This document shows positions 10,297 through 23,802 of a stretch of 64,000 nt of DNA, piece by piece. The position numbers were made by a program, and so were the translations under genes. The stretch is from Toxoplasma gondii ME49 (lineage: Eukaryota > Apicomplexa > Conoidasida > Eucoccidiorida > Sarcocystidae). The notes under the pieces were generated by a model. That model was not told the DNA's origin and made no database searches. It was given only the letters and a program-made list of their open reading frames with translations. The stretch's first letter is position 1; each line of letters starts with the position of its first letter. The DNA is taken from positions 4,511,601-4,575,600 of the forward strand of contig NC_031475.1 in the NCBI RefSeq assembly GCF_000006565.2, written 5' to 3'.

Positions 10297-13015
10297 ACGC
10301 CAGCGTGTTCAGGCTGCCGACGCATTCATTGGAAGATTCCTAGGCAAAAAGAACCCCGAGATAGCAGCGCAACTCGAGTCGGCGGTAGTGAACGCGTTCG
10401 GACACGCAGCGAAGAGCTTGAGAAAAAGCGGCCTCCTATTTCGTAGTACCATTTGTCCATTCTTTTGGTCTGTTTTCAATTAGGCTGTCAGCTAAATAGG
10501 TACGTGGAACCGCAAGAAGTCAGGGGGACACTGCTTGTACTGACGTCTGCTAGATTCCGTATGGTCTCAAAGTGTACGGGCAGATTCGAAGAATAGCAGA
10601 ATTATTACATGTTCCAAGCGCCTACCCTTTCGGAAGGTGCTTTTTCTCTACGCCTCTGTTTCTTTAGTGCATGCATGTGCGTATACTTTTTATAAAGCTT
10701 TTCATCCTGACGATACCGAAGCCATTTCCCAGCGGAAGGTTCTGCGGTCCAGCGTGCCTAAAGAGAGTCCTTTCCCCGGCACGATCACTATTGTAGCAGA
10801 GAAGCATGCAGGAGATGGGTGGTCGCCGGGATCCGGGTTTCCGCGGTTCTGCCAAGCATCTACATCCTTTCCGAATTTGTTGGAGAGATGTCTACGTTCA
10901 TTCGTAGAACCTTCCATGGTTGCGTGCGTGCAGCAGCTGTAACTTTTTTCTCGAACTTTGTTAGGTGGAAAACCGTCGTTTCTGCAGTTTAGAGAGTTTG
11001 TCGATGTTAGTTTGTGATAGTGCTGTTCCTCCTACTCCGTGAGCAATCGTTTGAATCTCGTTTCCAGACTAAAACGTGCTGGTGCAATGCGTACAGAGGA
11101 AGTTTTCTGCTTTGTGTTCCTCACGTTTTCCGGTGTGTCCAGTGGACTTCTTTCTGCGTTGTGAAGGGCGAGACACCTCGAACGGTTTTCCCAGCAGAGG
11201 ACGACAGCTTCCAAGTGTCAGTTGAGCTCTGTGCTGGGGAGAGGATCATCGTGTTGTGGGGGGCCCTAACGATTGCTTTGTGCATTTGTGCCGTGAGAAC
11301 ATTTCGCACGGTAATTGGACTGAAAAGTCTTCCTGATGTATCATTATCTGCGTCCGAAAGCAGGCATGGCAGAGTGAAACAACTTCTATGTGGATCTGAG
11401 TTTGAGACGGAAGCACTTCTGAGGCACCCCGAGCCCTCGGGAGTCGAGTAACAAGAAAAGGATTTGTTTCTGGGTCGCACTGCAAGCATCGAGGGAATGC
11501 GTTTGTGTGATGCCTTACTGATGAAGGCAGACACAAATACGGTAAAAGAGCGAAACATTTTTTCTCCCCGATTCTGCGTACTTGTGGTCATGGCATTGCA
11601 AGTCTCGCCGTCCAGCTAGGCAGCGGCACATATCGTGACCATGACCATTCCTGAAAGCATAGAAAAAGGGGAAAAGTTCACAAGTTCAGCAAGAGCAAAC
11701 GTTAGCAGCTATTGTGGATAAGATACCGTATCACTAAAGAAACTGTCAGCTTGCACGATGGTGAATCATAAACGACAGAGCTTTGGAATCCCATGCATCT
11801 CACCAAATCTACACCCCACACCACAAACAGAATAAACTGAAAAACCCCTCTCTCTTGAAAAACAAAGGCTCCCGAGTGGCATCCGTTTGAGCAAAGGCAA
11901 CTGCGAATTTGGAACGAAAGTTTGGCATTTTCTCTGGCTTAGTTAAGACCCAGGCCCCACTAGGATGGCATTTAAATGGCTGGGGGAACAGGTCAAAAAT
12001 GTTCCCTGCTCGTGCCCGACCTGGTAGCGGGTGGTATCATCGCAAGGAAACATTGAGGCAGATTTCGTTTCCCAGACAAAAGTCAAACACTGTGAGTTGC
12101 CCAGGTTGCGCAGTCTGTAGTTCTCGTACTTCCACCTGAAAAGAGAAGAGTGAGGAGAGTAAAGAACTATTTGGACTTTCTGTTTGTCAGTGTAAATCAA
12201 CAGTCACGGAACAGCTTTAACATAACCCTATGCCTTGCAGTTTTTTCTGTGAAACGAGGAGCAGTCTCGGTTAGAAGTGTGACTGACGGGTCTCCGCAAA
12301 CTGGCCGAACAGCCCAATGGTGTCAATGTACACCTACGGTAGCTATCGTGTTTTAGTGGTTTTTTCTTGACTAATGCTTCCGAGCAGGCATGATTACTGG
12401 GTGGGGAGCGTTCCGCGACCATTGGAACCGTACTATTTCAAGAGCCGAAGACTCAGATGGGTCATGCACCGTTTTTGCGAGAATGTGCACATTCCCCCTT
12501 CGTCGGGCGAGTCAAAATCTCCCAGTAGCCGAAAAGTTACGTAGCATGTATTCCAGTTCAGACTTACACATTGTAATTTTAACACACTCGATTTGTGCAA
12601 CGCTCGTGACCTCTGGAATATGGAAGCCTGATGGACGTTGTTGCTGTGTACTCACTTCATCGTTAGGTCGCCCTCTTCACAAAAAGCAATCGCGAGGCTG
12701 CCGTTCAAGCAAGCTTCGTCGTTTCGGGCCATCTTGACTTGCATTGTTCGAACAAAATACATGAATAGGGTTCCTGCACGACCGCATGCATTCGTAATAT
12801 CTGCTGTTTGTCCTCCCGGATGAGGATGGCCACCGTCGAGGCACAGAAATGCGTTCTCTCGCAGGAGGAGCGGGCCTGAAGAAGTAGACGGCTAGACAAC
12901 ACAGGAAAGTAGAGCATCATCTGCGCCTTCTGTCTTTCGTGTGTGCGTACGAAAAGCATTTCCTGGTGGTGGGGGAACCTGCAAAGAAACACTAAAGGGA
13001 AAAATTATGTTCTCG
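10297..13015. other. Convergent intergenic region between the GDPD and GalNAc-transferase genes
   Basis: This 2.7-kb stretch lies between two convergent stop codons. Open frames of 100-156 codons occur (for example 11014-11451 plus and 11121-11591 minus), but they overlap each other and show no motif or splice-bounded exon. Most is probably 3' untranslated and intergenic sequence. Confidence 0.45.
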
Positions 13016-16000
13016 TCAGGGATGAAGTTGCTCATGTCCAGTGACGACTGTTAGGGAGCTGTTGCGTGATGACTCCATGGCTGCCTGGTGAGTGTTTCTC
13101 ACACAGGAGTGGATTCCGATGCCGAGGAATCTGAGTACCACGAAACCACACCCGAACCCCGTACTCTGCAACGGTGAACCCAACGTCACACCGCCAGTGT
13201 TTTTTAGAATCCAAAATAGACCTAGAATATGTGGAGGCTGCGCACGAATTGTTGAAACGAAGCAAAGTGGGCGCACGGTAGCAGTGACGATGCTCACGGA
13301 TCTCAAACCAAAAGAAATCACACGCCGCTTGTTTCGCATTACCTTAGTCGTCTGTGCAGCCTTGTAGCTATGCTTGGCCTTCCTAGGGAAACATCTACTT
13401 ATCCAGTGTCCCATGTTTTTCCAAGTCGTACCCATGAAAGGCACATCCTCACGGAGGCTTCGGACATCGGATTCGGGCCAAACGTTGTCCAGAAACCATT
13501 GAAATGATTTGCACCCAAGCCGCTCTCGCAGTTTTATACGGTCGCTGATGTCGCCGAGAGACACGTGAGGCTCTCCTGTGACCCTCCTTATGTAGAATAA
13601 AGGACATAGTGACAGTACACAAAGTGTTCATGGGGTGTCGTGTGCAGTTTTCCTGACGCAGCCGTGTCAGGTTCATAGCCGCAGGTGAGGGTGTGGGACG
13701 AGCCCGCGTCTTCTCTCGTCCTTGTGTTAGTTTCGCTGAAGACCAGCCGCGAAAGGTAAGGTGGATGGCAGTAGCCTGATTGTCACAGGAGGCCATAATG
13801 AGGATCGGTGTTAGCAAGCAGTCGGCGTGACTAGAAACCCTTCAGAGAAGGAACGCTCCCCGTTTACGGTGGAAACTGCCTCTGTTAAGACTGGTATCGT
13901 CGACTCCTACCAGGCGAGGTCTCCGTATTCATCCATCCACACAGCCATCGTCCTCACTTTGTTGGCTAGAAGGGAGTATAAGGGTACCTGTATAGACAAG
14001 CGCAAACCGTGACTGATGAGGAGACCAGTGTAGTTCCAGCTATCAACGCCAAGTTTTCCTACCAGATAAACACCTCTGCATGGCGGCGGCGAACGAAAAG
14101 GCCAAAACGCCTCATTTCACCGGTACTCATTTATGGGCCAGAGCATCTGTTGATGGAGTCGTTTCTGCGCTCCCGACCTAGTGTGATCTCATAATGGCTT
14201 ATCAGAACACAGAGGATACGTCTGTTCCAGGTTACCGGCTGAGCGTCGGCGCCGCTTCGAAAAAGATGGAAAACTCGGCTACAAGGAGAGCACTCGAGGC
14301 GTCCTCCGCACTGCCACTGGCGTAGAGAGAGTTCGATATTCTCGGCCCCCTCAAATCTCATCCCCTCGTCGTACCCCCCGTGCTGGAGGAAATAGTTTTT
14401 GTCCGCTGCAAACACACTTCCCATCATTGTCGGGGACGGGCGGTAAGCTCCAGGAGAGTAGGCAAGACGTTCAGGCGACAAAGGAACAAAGCCATGCTCC
14501 ATCACAGACCAAATCAGCCCTGAAGGTGACACGGTGCGCAAAATGATTGAAAAAGGCTTTTCGTGAGGTCCGAAACCATATATTCAGAGAAACTGTGGTC
14601 GAGTCGCAACGAACGAGTGCTGCTATGCTAAAACACTTGCAATCTATGCCAGTAAACGCTCGTACCATCTTAGTCATGCGCTGCTGTGCATGAGGCATAC
14701 GAGGGAGACTGCTGCTGTGAAACCCATATGATTTCGATGAATCGCCACCTAAGTCATGAAGGCATTCGATGCTCTAGCATGGAATTCATGTGGTCGCCGG
14801 AGACTGGGATACAGAGTAGAAGCTTTTAGAATTTTTCTTGGGACGTGAGCTGCAAATCGTCTTACCCAGGGTACAACCAACCCCGCTACTTTTGAATTCC
14901 AGGGTTCGGTAGTCGACAGCATCAACTACAGGAAAGACTATGGTCTCCGGATTTGAAGCCACGCGAGCTACCAGTGGCTCAAGCCATTGGTAACCAACCT
15001 CCACGTGACTGTCCAATATTACAAATACATGGCTCTTCGCAGCCCGGATACCGGTTGACCGGGCCACAGTCACTCCTGTTAAGCACAGTAGGCAACGCAA
15101 ACCCAATAACAGTGTTTTTGTTTCATTACACTACAGAAAGGGTAAGCCGGCACTGGTCAATACAGAGCAACATACCAGTGCAATCAACTGCTCATGAGGG
15201 ATCAACCAGAATATGCTACCTCTTGTACTCTCTCATTTCCTGCATGAGAGACCTCTCAATTCATTCGGTTCCTACAACATCTTTGTGCACGTGAGAACGA
15301 TGACCTTCTGCCGTCGTCTTACCCTTCCGAGTCTGGTGGCGGAGTAAGCGAACTTTCGGGAGTGTCTTCACGTATTGAGACAGAGACTGCGGTGCATTGT
15401 CATCCGTGATGAAAGGAAAAGTGCTTCCGTCGTCGACTAAAATTATTTCCTCTAAGAGCTGTAGCGGCGTCCGATGAAGAATACTGTGCAGTGTTCTATG
15501 CAGCGCGGTGGGATACTCGTTGTAGAAGGCTATGATGATAGACGCGGCTGGGAGAAGAGTAAGGTCATATTTTGCCAGTCTGAGCGCAAAGTCATAAGCG
15601 ATGGGCACTGAGGCTTGGTGCCTCCATAACGGTCTTCAGCCCTCTCTTCCACCGTTTACTTCAGGATCCCGAGCTGTGACTTATTCTTGCGAAGGTCTTT
15701 CAAAGTCGGAACGTAAACAGAGTGAGTTGAAAAATGTGTAGTGAATAGAGCATGTCCCGGCTGTATTCTCATGTGAGAAAGGAGCAACGCCGCTTTCTTT
15801 CTCGTGCCCATCTCCGTCTGCGGAGAAGATCTGATTTTTCGGCACAAATAGAAGACAACATTATACCGCAAGAAAGTGGAATTTCGCCTCGTGTGAGAGA
15901 AGGGTCCGTCAACGTACTTGCACTCCGGTACTCTCCAATCGGGCGCTTCCAAGCTTATTGAAACGGGATTGGGGAGATTGTTCAATTGTTTGAATGAAGC

Positions 16001-16803
16001 AAACTGTCCGTCTGCATCGAAATCATCGAAATCCTGTTTTCGAAGAACATGCAGTAGAACGCGCTGCGCACCATATGCGAGAGATTTTTTCCAAAAGAGG
16101 GACAGAAAAAACGCTCTGTCGTTTCCTTATCGTTTTGCGTTACGAGATTGGTCAGTTTTTTTCCCTGGTTCCTGCAAACCGTTACACCTAGGCCGATTTC
16201 GATTTTCCGCTGGAAGAGTGATGTGCTTCGTGTAGGTCTTACGCAGTCAGTTTCGCCTTTCCTTACGGGTGATGAGAGGGGTCTTGCTTGCGACAGAATG
16301 CCATCCTCTCCGTCATTCTCCCCCTTTTCCGGATTCTTGGCTGAATTGCCTGCTTGACTTTCCATACGTGCGCCAGGCTGCTGTCTCTGCCGTTCTTTTC
16401 GGCGCCTTTCACACAGCGTTCTTCGCATTTTATCTAGCTGGTCGGCCAACGACTGAATTCTAGTAGCTCTAGGATATTCAGTGAGCATAAAAGGGGAAGG
16501 GGATAGGCTGTACAGAATGATGGCGACCAGGACTGTTGTGGCCAGCGACAAACACGCCTTCGCAGAGAGGCACGTGTAAACCGGAAGCAGCTTTTCCGAT
16601 CTACTGTCGATGCGAAGAGCTAAACCTTTGTTGCCGACTAAGGAGGCATCGGACGGAATATGCCTGGTTCCTGCATTCTGCCGTCTCGCTGCCTTTTCGC
16701 CACCAATTTGTGCCTCGTCTACCCCCACAGAGGATGTGCTTGCACGTTCCTCCGTACAGTCTTCATTCCTCACTCGGCGACGTGGTCCTTTTGTTTGTCT
16801 CAT
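13016..16803 (-). CDS. Polypeptide N-acetylgalactosaminyltransferase (ppGalNAc-T, GT27 family)
   Basis: Type II Golgi membrane enzyme that starts mucin-type O-glycosylation by moving GalNAc from UDP-GalNAc to Ser/Thr. Exons: 16803-16243, 16003-15660, 15579-15323, 15075-14866, 14519-14236, 13987-13911 and 13586 to the stop at 13016; all phases agree, giving about 767 residues if the last exon is uninterrupted. There is a cytoplasmic tail and one transmembrane helix (about residues 85-105). Catalytic-domain landmarks are SIIIAFYNEY, EIILVDDGS, the DxH metal motif in ILDSHVEV, the donor-site region FEGAENIELSLRQW (the usual WGGEN is altered), PCSRVFHLFR, AVWMDEYGDLAW, and the GDISDRIKLRERLGCKSF motif that closes the domain. 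No clear QxW ricin-type lectin repeats are seen after it. A splice donor (GTAATG) follows KAAQTTK, so the last about 100 codons are uncertain. The exon 2/3 junction is the next least certain point. Confidence 0.85.
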
Positions 16804-18289
16804 CTTGCTAGATAAGCACCAATTATCGTCCGCCTCTTCTATTGTACGGGAAAATACAGTTCAAAAGTAGTGCTTCTAGTTCCTTACCCTGTGGCAGTTA
16901 CTCGAGTATGAAAATAGTAAGAGACGACACTCCTATCGTCGTCTCCACACGCAGGCAGAGAAGGCTCCACCTCGTTGCTCCTATGGAACGAGAAAGACCC
17001 GGCGCCTCCTCTGAGCTTTTGTGTGCGTAAGAAGCGTTTTCCTTCCTCTAACACTGCACAAGGATGTCACAGCATTTTCACTGCAGCCGGTGTAGTACGG
17101 ACCTTCTTCTCGCGATGTTGCTTTCCGGAATTGATTTAAGCCTCCTTCTTCGGACACGACTCCGAAACTGAAACAAAGTGCTTCACTTGTTTCATCTTGG
17201 TGAATCTTCATCCAGAAATCTGACACTGGCACAGGAATTCGCCACTGGGGAAGAATTTCCCATTAAGCGCGAGACAAAAAGCTACTACAGGTCTAGTGTG
17301 CCTCCAGGAAACACGACTGGATTCCTGAGTTGAAATGTTTGGAAGGAAAGTGCGCTCAACGTGTAGCAACAACTATTTTTATCGCGGTTCCGCTGAAGGC
17401 AGTGCCTCATCTGAGCCAAAAGATGTTCGTCCTTTTTGTAAAGGAACTTCCGAGGCAAAGCAAAAACTTGTCTCTCCTGCTGCTAAGTTCGTATCCCAGA
17501 AGGTTCTTAGGCTCAGTAACTTTCCTTCGAGTTGCTTTCTCGTTCAGGGACCGGAAGAAAAAACACATGCTAATGGTTACCGTAAAGTAGAAGTGGTGAC
17601 AGCGTTGGGCGCGCGATCCGGGCTACTAGATAGTGCAGTCGTGGGTTAGAACGCGTCCAATATCCCCCGGCAAATTCGAATAATTTGCTTTCATATCAGA
17701 GTTGAAATGCTCTGTGAAACTTTGTTTTCGAGCCACTTCGTTCTCCAAAAAATGCGTAACAGAGGACAGCCGAACCAGCAACCGCCTTGTTGAACCCCTG
17801 TTAGTGGCATCTTGTCTTTGCATGCGAATCACGGGTGACAATGCGGCTACCGGATCTGTTTCCTCACTTTGTCGGTGGAAGCTGAAGCTCCACACAGAAC
17901 AGTTGGTGGTGATAGCCCGTGCTGGTGTTGTGTTGCCACGGCAAATCTCGTAGGGTGGACTCTCGTGGCAGTGGCGGAGCAAACTGTTGTTCTTTTCAGA
18001 AACTGCCGTTACTTGGCACACACTGTCTTGTCGGACCACCCCGGCCTCCAAGTCGTTTCCTCCCCTCCTCCCTCCAGTCCAGAGTTGCCACCTCTCCCAG
18101 CTAGTTTTAGTTTCGTCAAATATTTCTCACATCTTTTGAACCTGTGAGATCTCTTCTGTTTCTGCTTCACCAGGCACTTCCCTCTCCTCCATGGCTGTGT
18201 GAAGCCCGTGAACGCGTAGTCGCCTCTTGAAGCGCGACAATCGCGTTCGACCAGTCTGTCTCGTCTTGCCTCACATATCGTGAGTCAAA
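16804..18289. promoter_or_regulatory. Divergent intergenic region between the GalNAc-transferase and CDK-like kinase genes
   Basis: About 1.5 kb separates the two divergent ATGs, so both promoters should lie here. Open frames at 17330-17649 (plus) and 17626-18051 (minus) overlap and lack motifs. A pyrimidine-rich stretch near 18056-18110 precedes the kinase start. Confidence 0.4.
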
Positions 18290-21200
18290 ATGCAAGGAAA
18301 TGGCTTCGGAGAAGGCGGAAACTCTACTTTACCTTGCTTATCAACTTCCGGAGCGGTTTCAAATCAATGGGAAAGTGCTGCAACTTTACTTTCTGCGCCT
18401 CGTCGCGTCTCTCCGTTCCCGTCTACTGAGGATGGCGGCCTTCTTCCCTGCTCTTCAGCGCCACACCTTCACGATGGTGTGGCGCCTGAAAATTATTCTC
18501 CGCGAACAGATGACCATCACATCTTGCGGACAACAGACCAGATTCGTCCGGAACCCATGAACTTGTATTCCACCCCTCATTCCTCGTCTCGGGATGGCTA
18601 CTATTCAGTTCACGTTTCCGGAGGGAAACAGCGAGACTCGTCGACTTCCTCAGGAAAGCCTGAAATCCTTCTCGGTCCAGAGTCCGCTAACCGCGCTGTT
18701 TATCGCGCGATCTCACCCCACCCTGACGACGAAAGCTTCGCAAGCAGTCTAGCCAGCCAACGGAGAAAAGCGGGTATGGTACAGCCTCTCGAGCCGCACG
18801 AAGAGATCCTTTTTTTGGTATTTTCGCGCATTTGTTTTTCGGAGTACAAAGACGCTGGTGGACAGAGCGTGCGACCAAGCAGACATGCCCCGCGAAAGGC
18901 ATCCTACTTCCACTCCTGCCTGCAATTGTACCACAAGTCGCTCCTGGTCGCTGCGCGGGTTTCTATAGACTGGGCAGTTCCAGCAAGACATTCCTTCACC
19001 TCGACCGCAAGAAGACCGAAATGCTTGGTCGCCTCTATTAGAGCTGGCTGATAGGAACGTTGATTGCCACAGCTTGAGATTTCCTCGAGAGGCCCTTGCC
19101 GCCGTGTTTTTTCACATTTCACCTAACGAAGTGCTCTATGCCACAACAGAAAGAACGACAGCCAGTTTGACTGGCAAGCGGTGCGAACCTTAGTGCGCGG
19201 AAGTTCTCTGTTGACGACATGTGTGTATTAACACACCTTTTCTGTCTTTTGCTTCTTTTTGCAGCGTTGAGGCGGCGGGACACGCGTCTGAGCGACTTCT
19301 GGGACGACGGAAACGACGCTGAGGGTTTCTCAACATCTGCGCGCGTCTCAGACGATCCTGCCTCCGGTGTCGATCCCCAGGGTTCTTCCCACGAGGCCAG
19401 AAGCGACACTCCATGGTGTCCCGATCTCGGACCGTCGGCCGCGTGCATGATTCCAGATCGCTTGTTGTCTGCCTCGAGTCTTCCTCTGGCCCCCGTTAGG
19501 CGGTCGAATTCGCTTCACAAAACCGGTGCGTCTCGTATAGGAAAACTGCCTGCCGCTCTAGAAGAGCGGTACCGTGTAGTTCGCAAGCTGGGCAGCGGGG
19601 TGTACGGCGACGTGTATGTGTGTTCGTTCATCGGAAACGAAAAACGACTCAGCCAAGCAAGCAGTGGAACGTGGGGTAGACGCGAAGAAGCACTTACCGG
19701 CTTCATCGGGAGTCGGACCGTAGACGGAACAGTTTGTGGCGGCACTGAATTCGAACTCAGTCGCGGAGCAGAGGGGCGCCCCCTTTTTGCGATCAAGCGC
19801 GTGCGACTGCCAACGTCGAAACTGAAGTCCTTGTTCGGCATGGAGCAACAAGTGCTGCGGGAGCTGACGGTGCTTCGCGGTCTGAACCACGTGAACATTC
19901 TGAAGCTCGAGGCCTTCTACTTTGAGATGGAACCCTGGGACCGCAGCAGCCTGTTCCGGGCGGCAGTCAAGCGCGTGACTGAGGCTGTGCTTCGCGAAAC
20001 CCGGCGCTCTGCAAATCCGCGAAACCCTGAATCGCGTCGAGAGAGCAAAGACGGGAGTAAAATCGTGGCTGAGGGCTTGGCGGCTGTCCAGAGCCATCTG
20101 GGCGATGCGGCTTCTGCAGATCTCCCCTCTTTCAAAGACGCGATTGCGCGGGCGGATCGTCTCCGCCACTCTGACAAAGAGATTCGCAGGATCCAAGACC
20201 AGGCTGTCGCCGCACACGAGGCTGCTCTGAAAAAAAAGTTGAAACCCGATCAACTGCTTCGACCCACTATCTACATGATATTTGAGCTCTGTGACTGTGA
20301 CCTGGCGAAGTTCATCGACATGCGATACAAAAATTTCCTTGAATTCTGGCGCTTAGCCTCACAAGAAATCCAGATCGGCGAAGGAGGGCTGAGGAGACAG
20401 CCGCTGCTGTCCGGCAACGTTCCCAGCGACACGCCGCCACTTCCAGGAGTAACCGAAGCCGAAACTCAGCTTATCGCGTATCAGGTAATTTCCGAGGCAC
20501 TCCACGGTTTCCAAGGCTGAAATAGTCAATTTCCATTGAATCCACAAAGTGGAGGACGAATGATACGCGATCCAGAACTGTGCAGCACACGTCGATAAGC
20601 AGATACCTCCTAGAACGTAGGATACTGAACAAGACTCCAGTTACGAGGTGCGGACAACCTACGGGTGTTCCACTTGAGGGGAAATGTGCAGTGCTTGTTT
20701 TGGACTTTTCCTCTTAACTCCGCAGCGGCTGGAGCGTCAATGCTCGACTGGAAAGCGTAGCGTCACTCTGTGCCAGTCACCCCGAAAAGTGGATGTGTTG
20801 TGCGAAACGTATTCAAGACAGAAAATAAACGTAACTACGTGTGTAGAAATGAATGCGTACATGCTCGTGTATACATACGAATGCTACTTACGAGTGAGCA
20901 GTCCGTACGCGTATATTCAAAGGCGAGTTCGAGGGGACATAACAAATGCTCGGAACTTGGAAGCGAGGAGCTTGAAGACATGCGAATGCAGTGTACTTGG
21001 TGGGAGAAGGCAAACACACTCCTCTTCGTGTGTCCTTGTTCCGATTTTTTGCTGACTTTGTCCAGCTGAAGATTCGGCGCCGATTGCACGTGCTCTGCTC
21101 GCAATGAGGCTTTTCTCCTTTTTTTCGATGCAGCTTTTCCAAGCTCTCGCTTACTGTCACTCTCACGGTGTGCTGCACCGGGATGTCAAGCCGCAGAACA

Positions 21201-23802
21201 TCCTGATGATGCGCGATGTCGACTCCGAGGGGACGGAGCACTGGTACGACTATTCTCGAAATGTTCGGTTTCTATCTGGCTCCTTCAGCAAGTAGTTGAC
21301 TGCGCTTACCACGGGGAATTAGAGCAGAATGTCAAGTTCTTTGCGTGGAGCTTTCTGCGAGGTTCCATGTGTCAAGGAGAATGCGGTCCGTGTGTTTCGT
21401 GCGGACTAACGTCAGGAAGGAGACTCTCAAAGTTAATTCCATATCTTTTTCGTGTACGTATATGCAACTGTTGGTTTATAGATTATACTCTCGGTCTATA
21501 AAAGGTCTCGACGGCGGCTGCATTTTACGTTCCGGAACGCTGCTCACAGGAGCGACGAGGTTCTGGTGTCAAGATTGACAAACGCGATGTGGAGTCCCCA
21601 TCGGAATGGGGAGTCTGAACGTTTGGTATTGCGGAGTCGTATCAGTATCCTAGGCTCTATAGTGAATTTCTTCATTTTCTTTGACTTATACAGTTCTGGG
21701 TCGCGTAGCACTTCTCCAGAGACAATGTCTACTTCGGCTGTGCATGTGAATGCAGATTCACACTGTCCTGCATGCGATCGGTTGAGTTCTTGCGGGTATC
21801 TCTGCCCTTGCTTTTCCGCGTACGTTCACAGGGTTGTGAAACTCGGAGACTTCGGCTTGGCGTGCTGTACGCACACTGCAGATCCCAGTAGAACGGGAGA
21901 AGTGGTCACGCTGCTATACCGGGCTCCGGAGCTGTTGCTTGGCCGCACAGACTACGGTGGAGCTGTGGATGTCTGGTCTATGGCGATTGTAATCAGTAAG
22001 TTGACGGTTTTGAATCTTCTTTGATGGCTCTCAAAACCTGAAAATGGTCCCGGCCTGTTGAATTGTAAACTCCACGGAAACACTAAGGGACTCTTGGCTA
22101 AGCGCCATATAGAGACACGCGTGCACTGGCCCTTTTATCGTCCTGAAGGAGGTGTGCTAAAGTGGAAGGCCGGGCAGATGTCGATGAGGGGTCTCAGAGC
22201 TGGGCCCTGCAGGACACCTTTTCAGCAACACGTGTAGGTGAAATGGTTAACGTAGAGCGAGAACGTGTTTGTCAGCTAGTTACTTTGCCTCCCTCATTTC
22301 GAATCTCGGGTCGCAACCATTCTGGCCTGTGCTATGTAGTAGCGGTCTATATCCCCCAACCACGCTTTCGTGTTTTCTGTCCGTACAGTCGAAATCGTGG
22401 TTGGCCACCCGCCTTTCAAGGCCAGAAATGAAGTCGATATGCTCGCGAGAATCGCTCAGTGCGTTGGTAGTTCCAATGCTCAGGAGCTGCGTGAAATTGC
22501 TCCGAATCCGGCCGCTCTTGAGGTACGTTTGAAAGGTGCACGAGCAGAGGCCACACTAGAAGACTGAATGAGACACAGATATGCAGGGCGGCAGATTTCA
22601 TGGTAAACCCGTTTGCTGATTTGACCGTGTTTCCCTTCCGCCACAGCAGCCGCCGCGTGCGCCAGAAGATAGCCGTTGCTGGGGATGCGGAGCAACTTAG
22701 GAGCCGCCGGCGAAGGGAGGGTGGACAAAACCTTTGGGTGTTTTATTGTCGATTTCTCTCTTGTAGATTTGTTATTGTTGGCACAATCGTAGGTGTGGGT
22801 GTGCTGCGCTCGCAGGCGGCTCTGCCTCTCATTTTGAAGGAGGCCGACCAGCCAAAACTGAAGAGTTTGTTAACTGACCGGTTTGGGCGGCAGCTTCTCA
22901 GCGATCAAGGTCTCGATTTGCTCACAAGGTGAGATCTAAATTATCGAGCTCCGTGAAGATTATAGAGGGTAACATTGTATTTCAAAGACGTGGTGCATGC
23001 ACATACGTCCCGCTTGGTGCCTCGAATTGTGAGAGCTGCGGCGGGGAGAAACAGAAGCCAAGACGCACACAGAACCTCCCAGGCACGTTGGTCCTATCTC
23101 AGAGAAACGGCTGTCCGCGTGGTCACATGTTGCCACTCCAGCTGGCTGTAACGATGCATTCAGTCTTCCGAGACCTGTCAACCTCAACAGAGTCTGCCCC
23201 TTTCCACGACTGATGTGTTCACCGAAGCAAGCCGCATAAAGACAGGGGCGTGCGCTGTTTTTCTTTGCGTCATGCTTGACAAAACAGCACCCTCAGGACT
23301 GAGTGTCAGCCTGCTCTCGGTTCATACTATTTTCAGGCTTTTGGAAGTCAACCCTGCAAAAAGGTTGACTGCGGTCGCCGCGCTACAGCATCCTTGGCTC
23401 CAGCCTGTCTTGGATCGGTTCCCGAACAAGGAAGTGTACATCCAGCCCCTGTCGAAGCTGCAACTCCCGACGTCGTTCTTGGCCGTCGACCCCCTGAGTC
23501 ACAACTTTTACTTTCTGCAGCGGCAGTTAAAGTCGAGGACGGACGCTGCGAGAGAGAAGCAGAGCTCACCCAGAGTGTCTGCGAGTCTGTCCTTTTCCAA
23601 CAAGTCGCAAAACCAAGCCGAGTTGAAAGTCAGCGACCTCTGTTCGAATGCCTACTCAACTCTTTCCACGAACGATTCGGAGAATAAGAGAACCTGGAAT
23701 TCGCTTCGTCTCTTGATGCCGTGGGACGAGGCTCCCCTGCCAAGAAATCTCTTCGGCGTTCGACCAAACCCTCATAGTGAGCTTGGTTCTGCTTTGTCAT
23801 AA
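18290..23802 (+). CDS. CDK-family (CMGC) serine/threonine protein kinase with long insertions
   Basis: Exons: 18290-18773, 19265-20484, 21134-21243, 21832-21995, 22389-22522, 22816-22928 and 23337-23802; phases agree and give about 896 residues. After a Ser-rich N-terminal region of about 255 residues, the kinase domain begins with the glycine loop [10 protein letters not shown]. It continues with FAIKRVRL (ATP-binding lysine), [19 protein letters not shown] (PSTAIRE-helix position), [13 protein letters not shown] (hinge), [11 protein letters not shown] (catalytic loop), [10 protein letters not shown], then [15 protein letters not shown] and DVWSM. These are CDK/CMGC signatures, so cyclin-regulated phosphorylation is likely. 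About 40 residues are inserted between the glycine loop and the lysine, and about 100 between the alpha-C/beta-4 region and the hinge. The C-terminal lobe is followed by about 125 Ser-rich residues. A donor near 23779 could splice to further exons, giving another C-terminus. The cyclin partner and cell-cycle role are unknown. Confidence 0.85.

Noticed and set aside
11014..11591. Overlapping plus and minus frames of about 145-156 codons
   Set aside because: No motifs, mutually antisense, and located between two convergent stop codons.
15633..15659. Apparent 26-nt intron in the GalNAc-transferase gene
   Set aside because: The same donor joins in phase to a better pyrimidine-rich acceptor before 15579, giving a normal-sized 80-nt intron.
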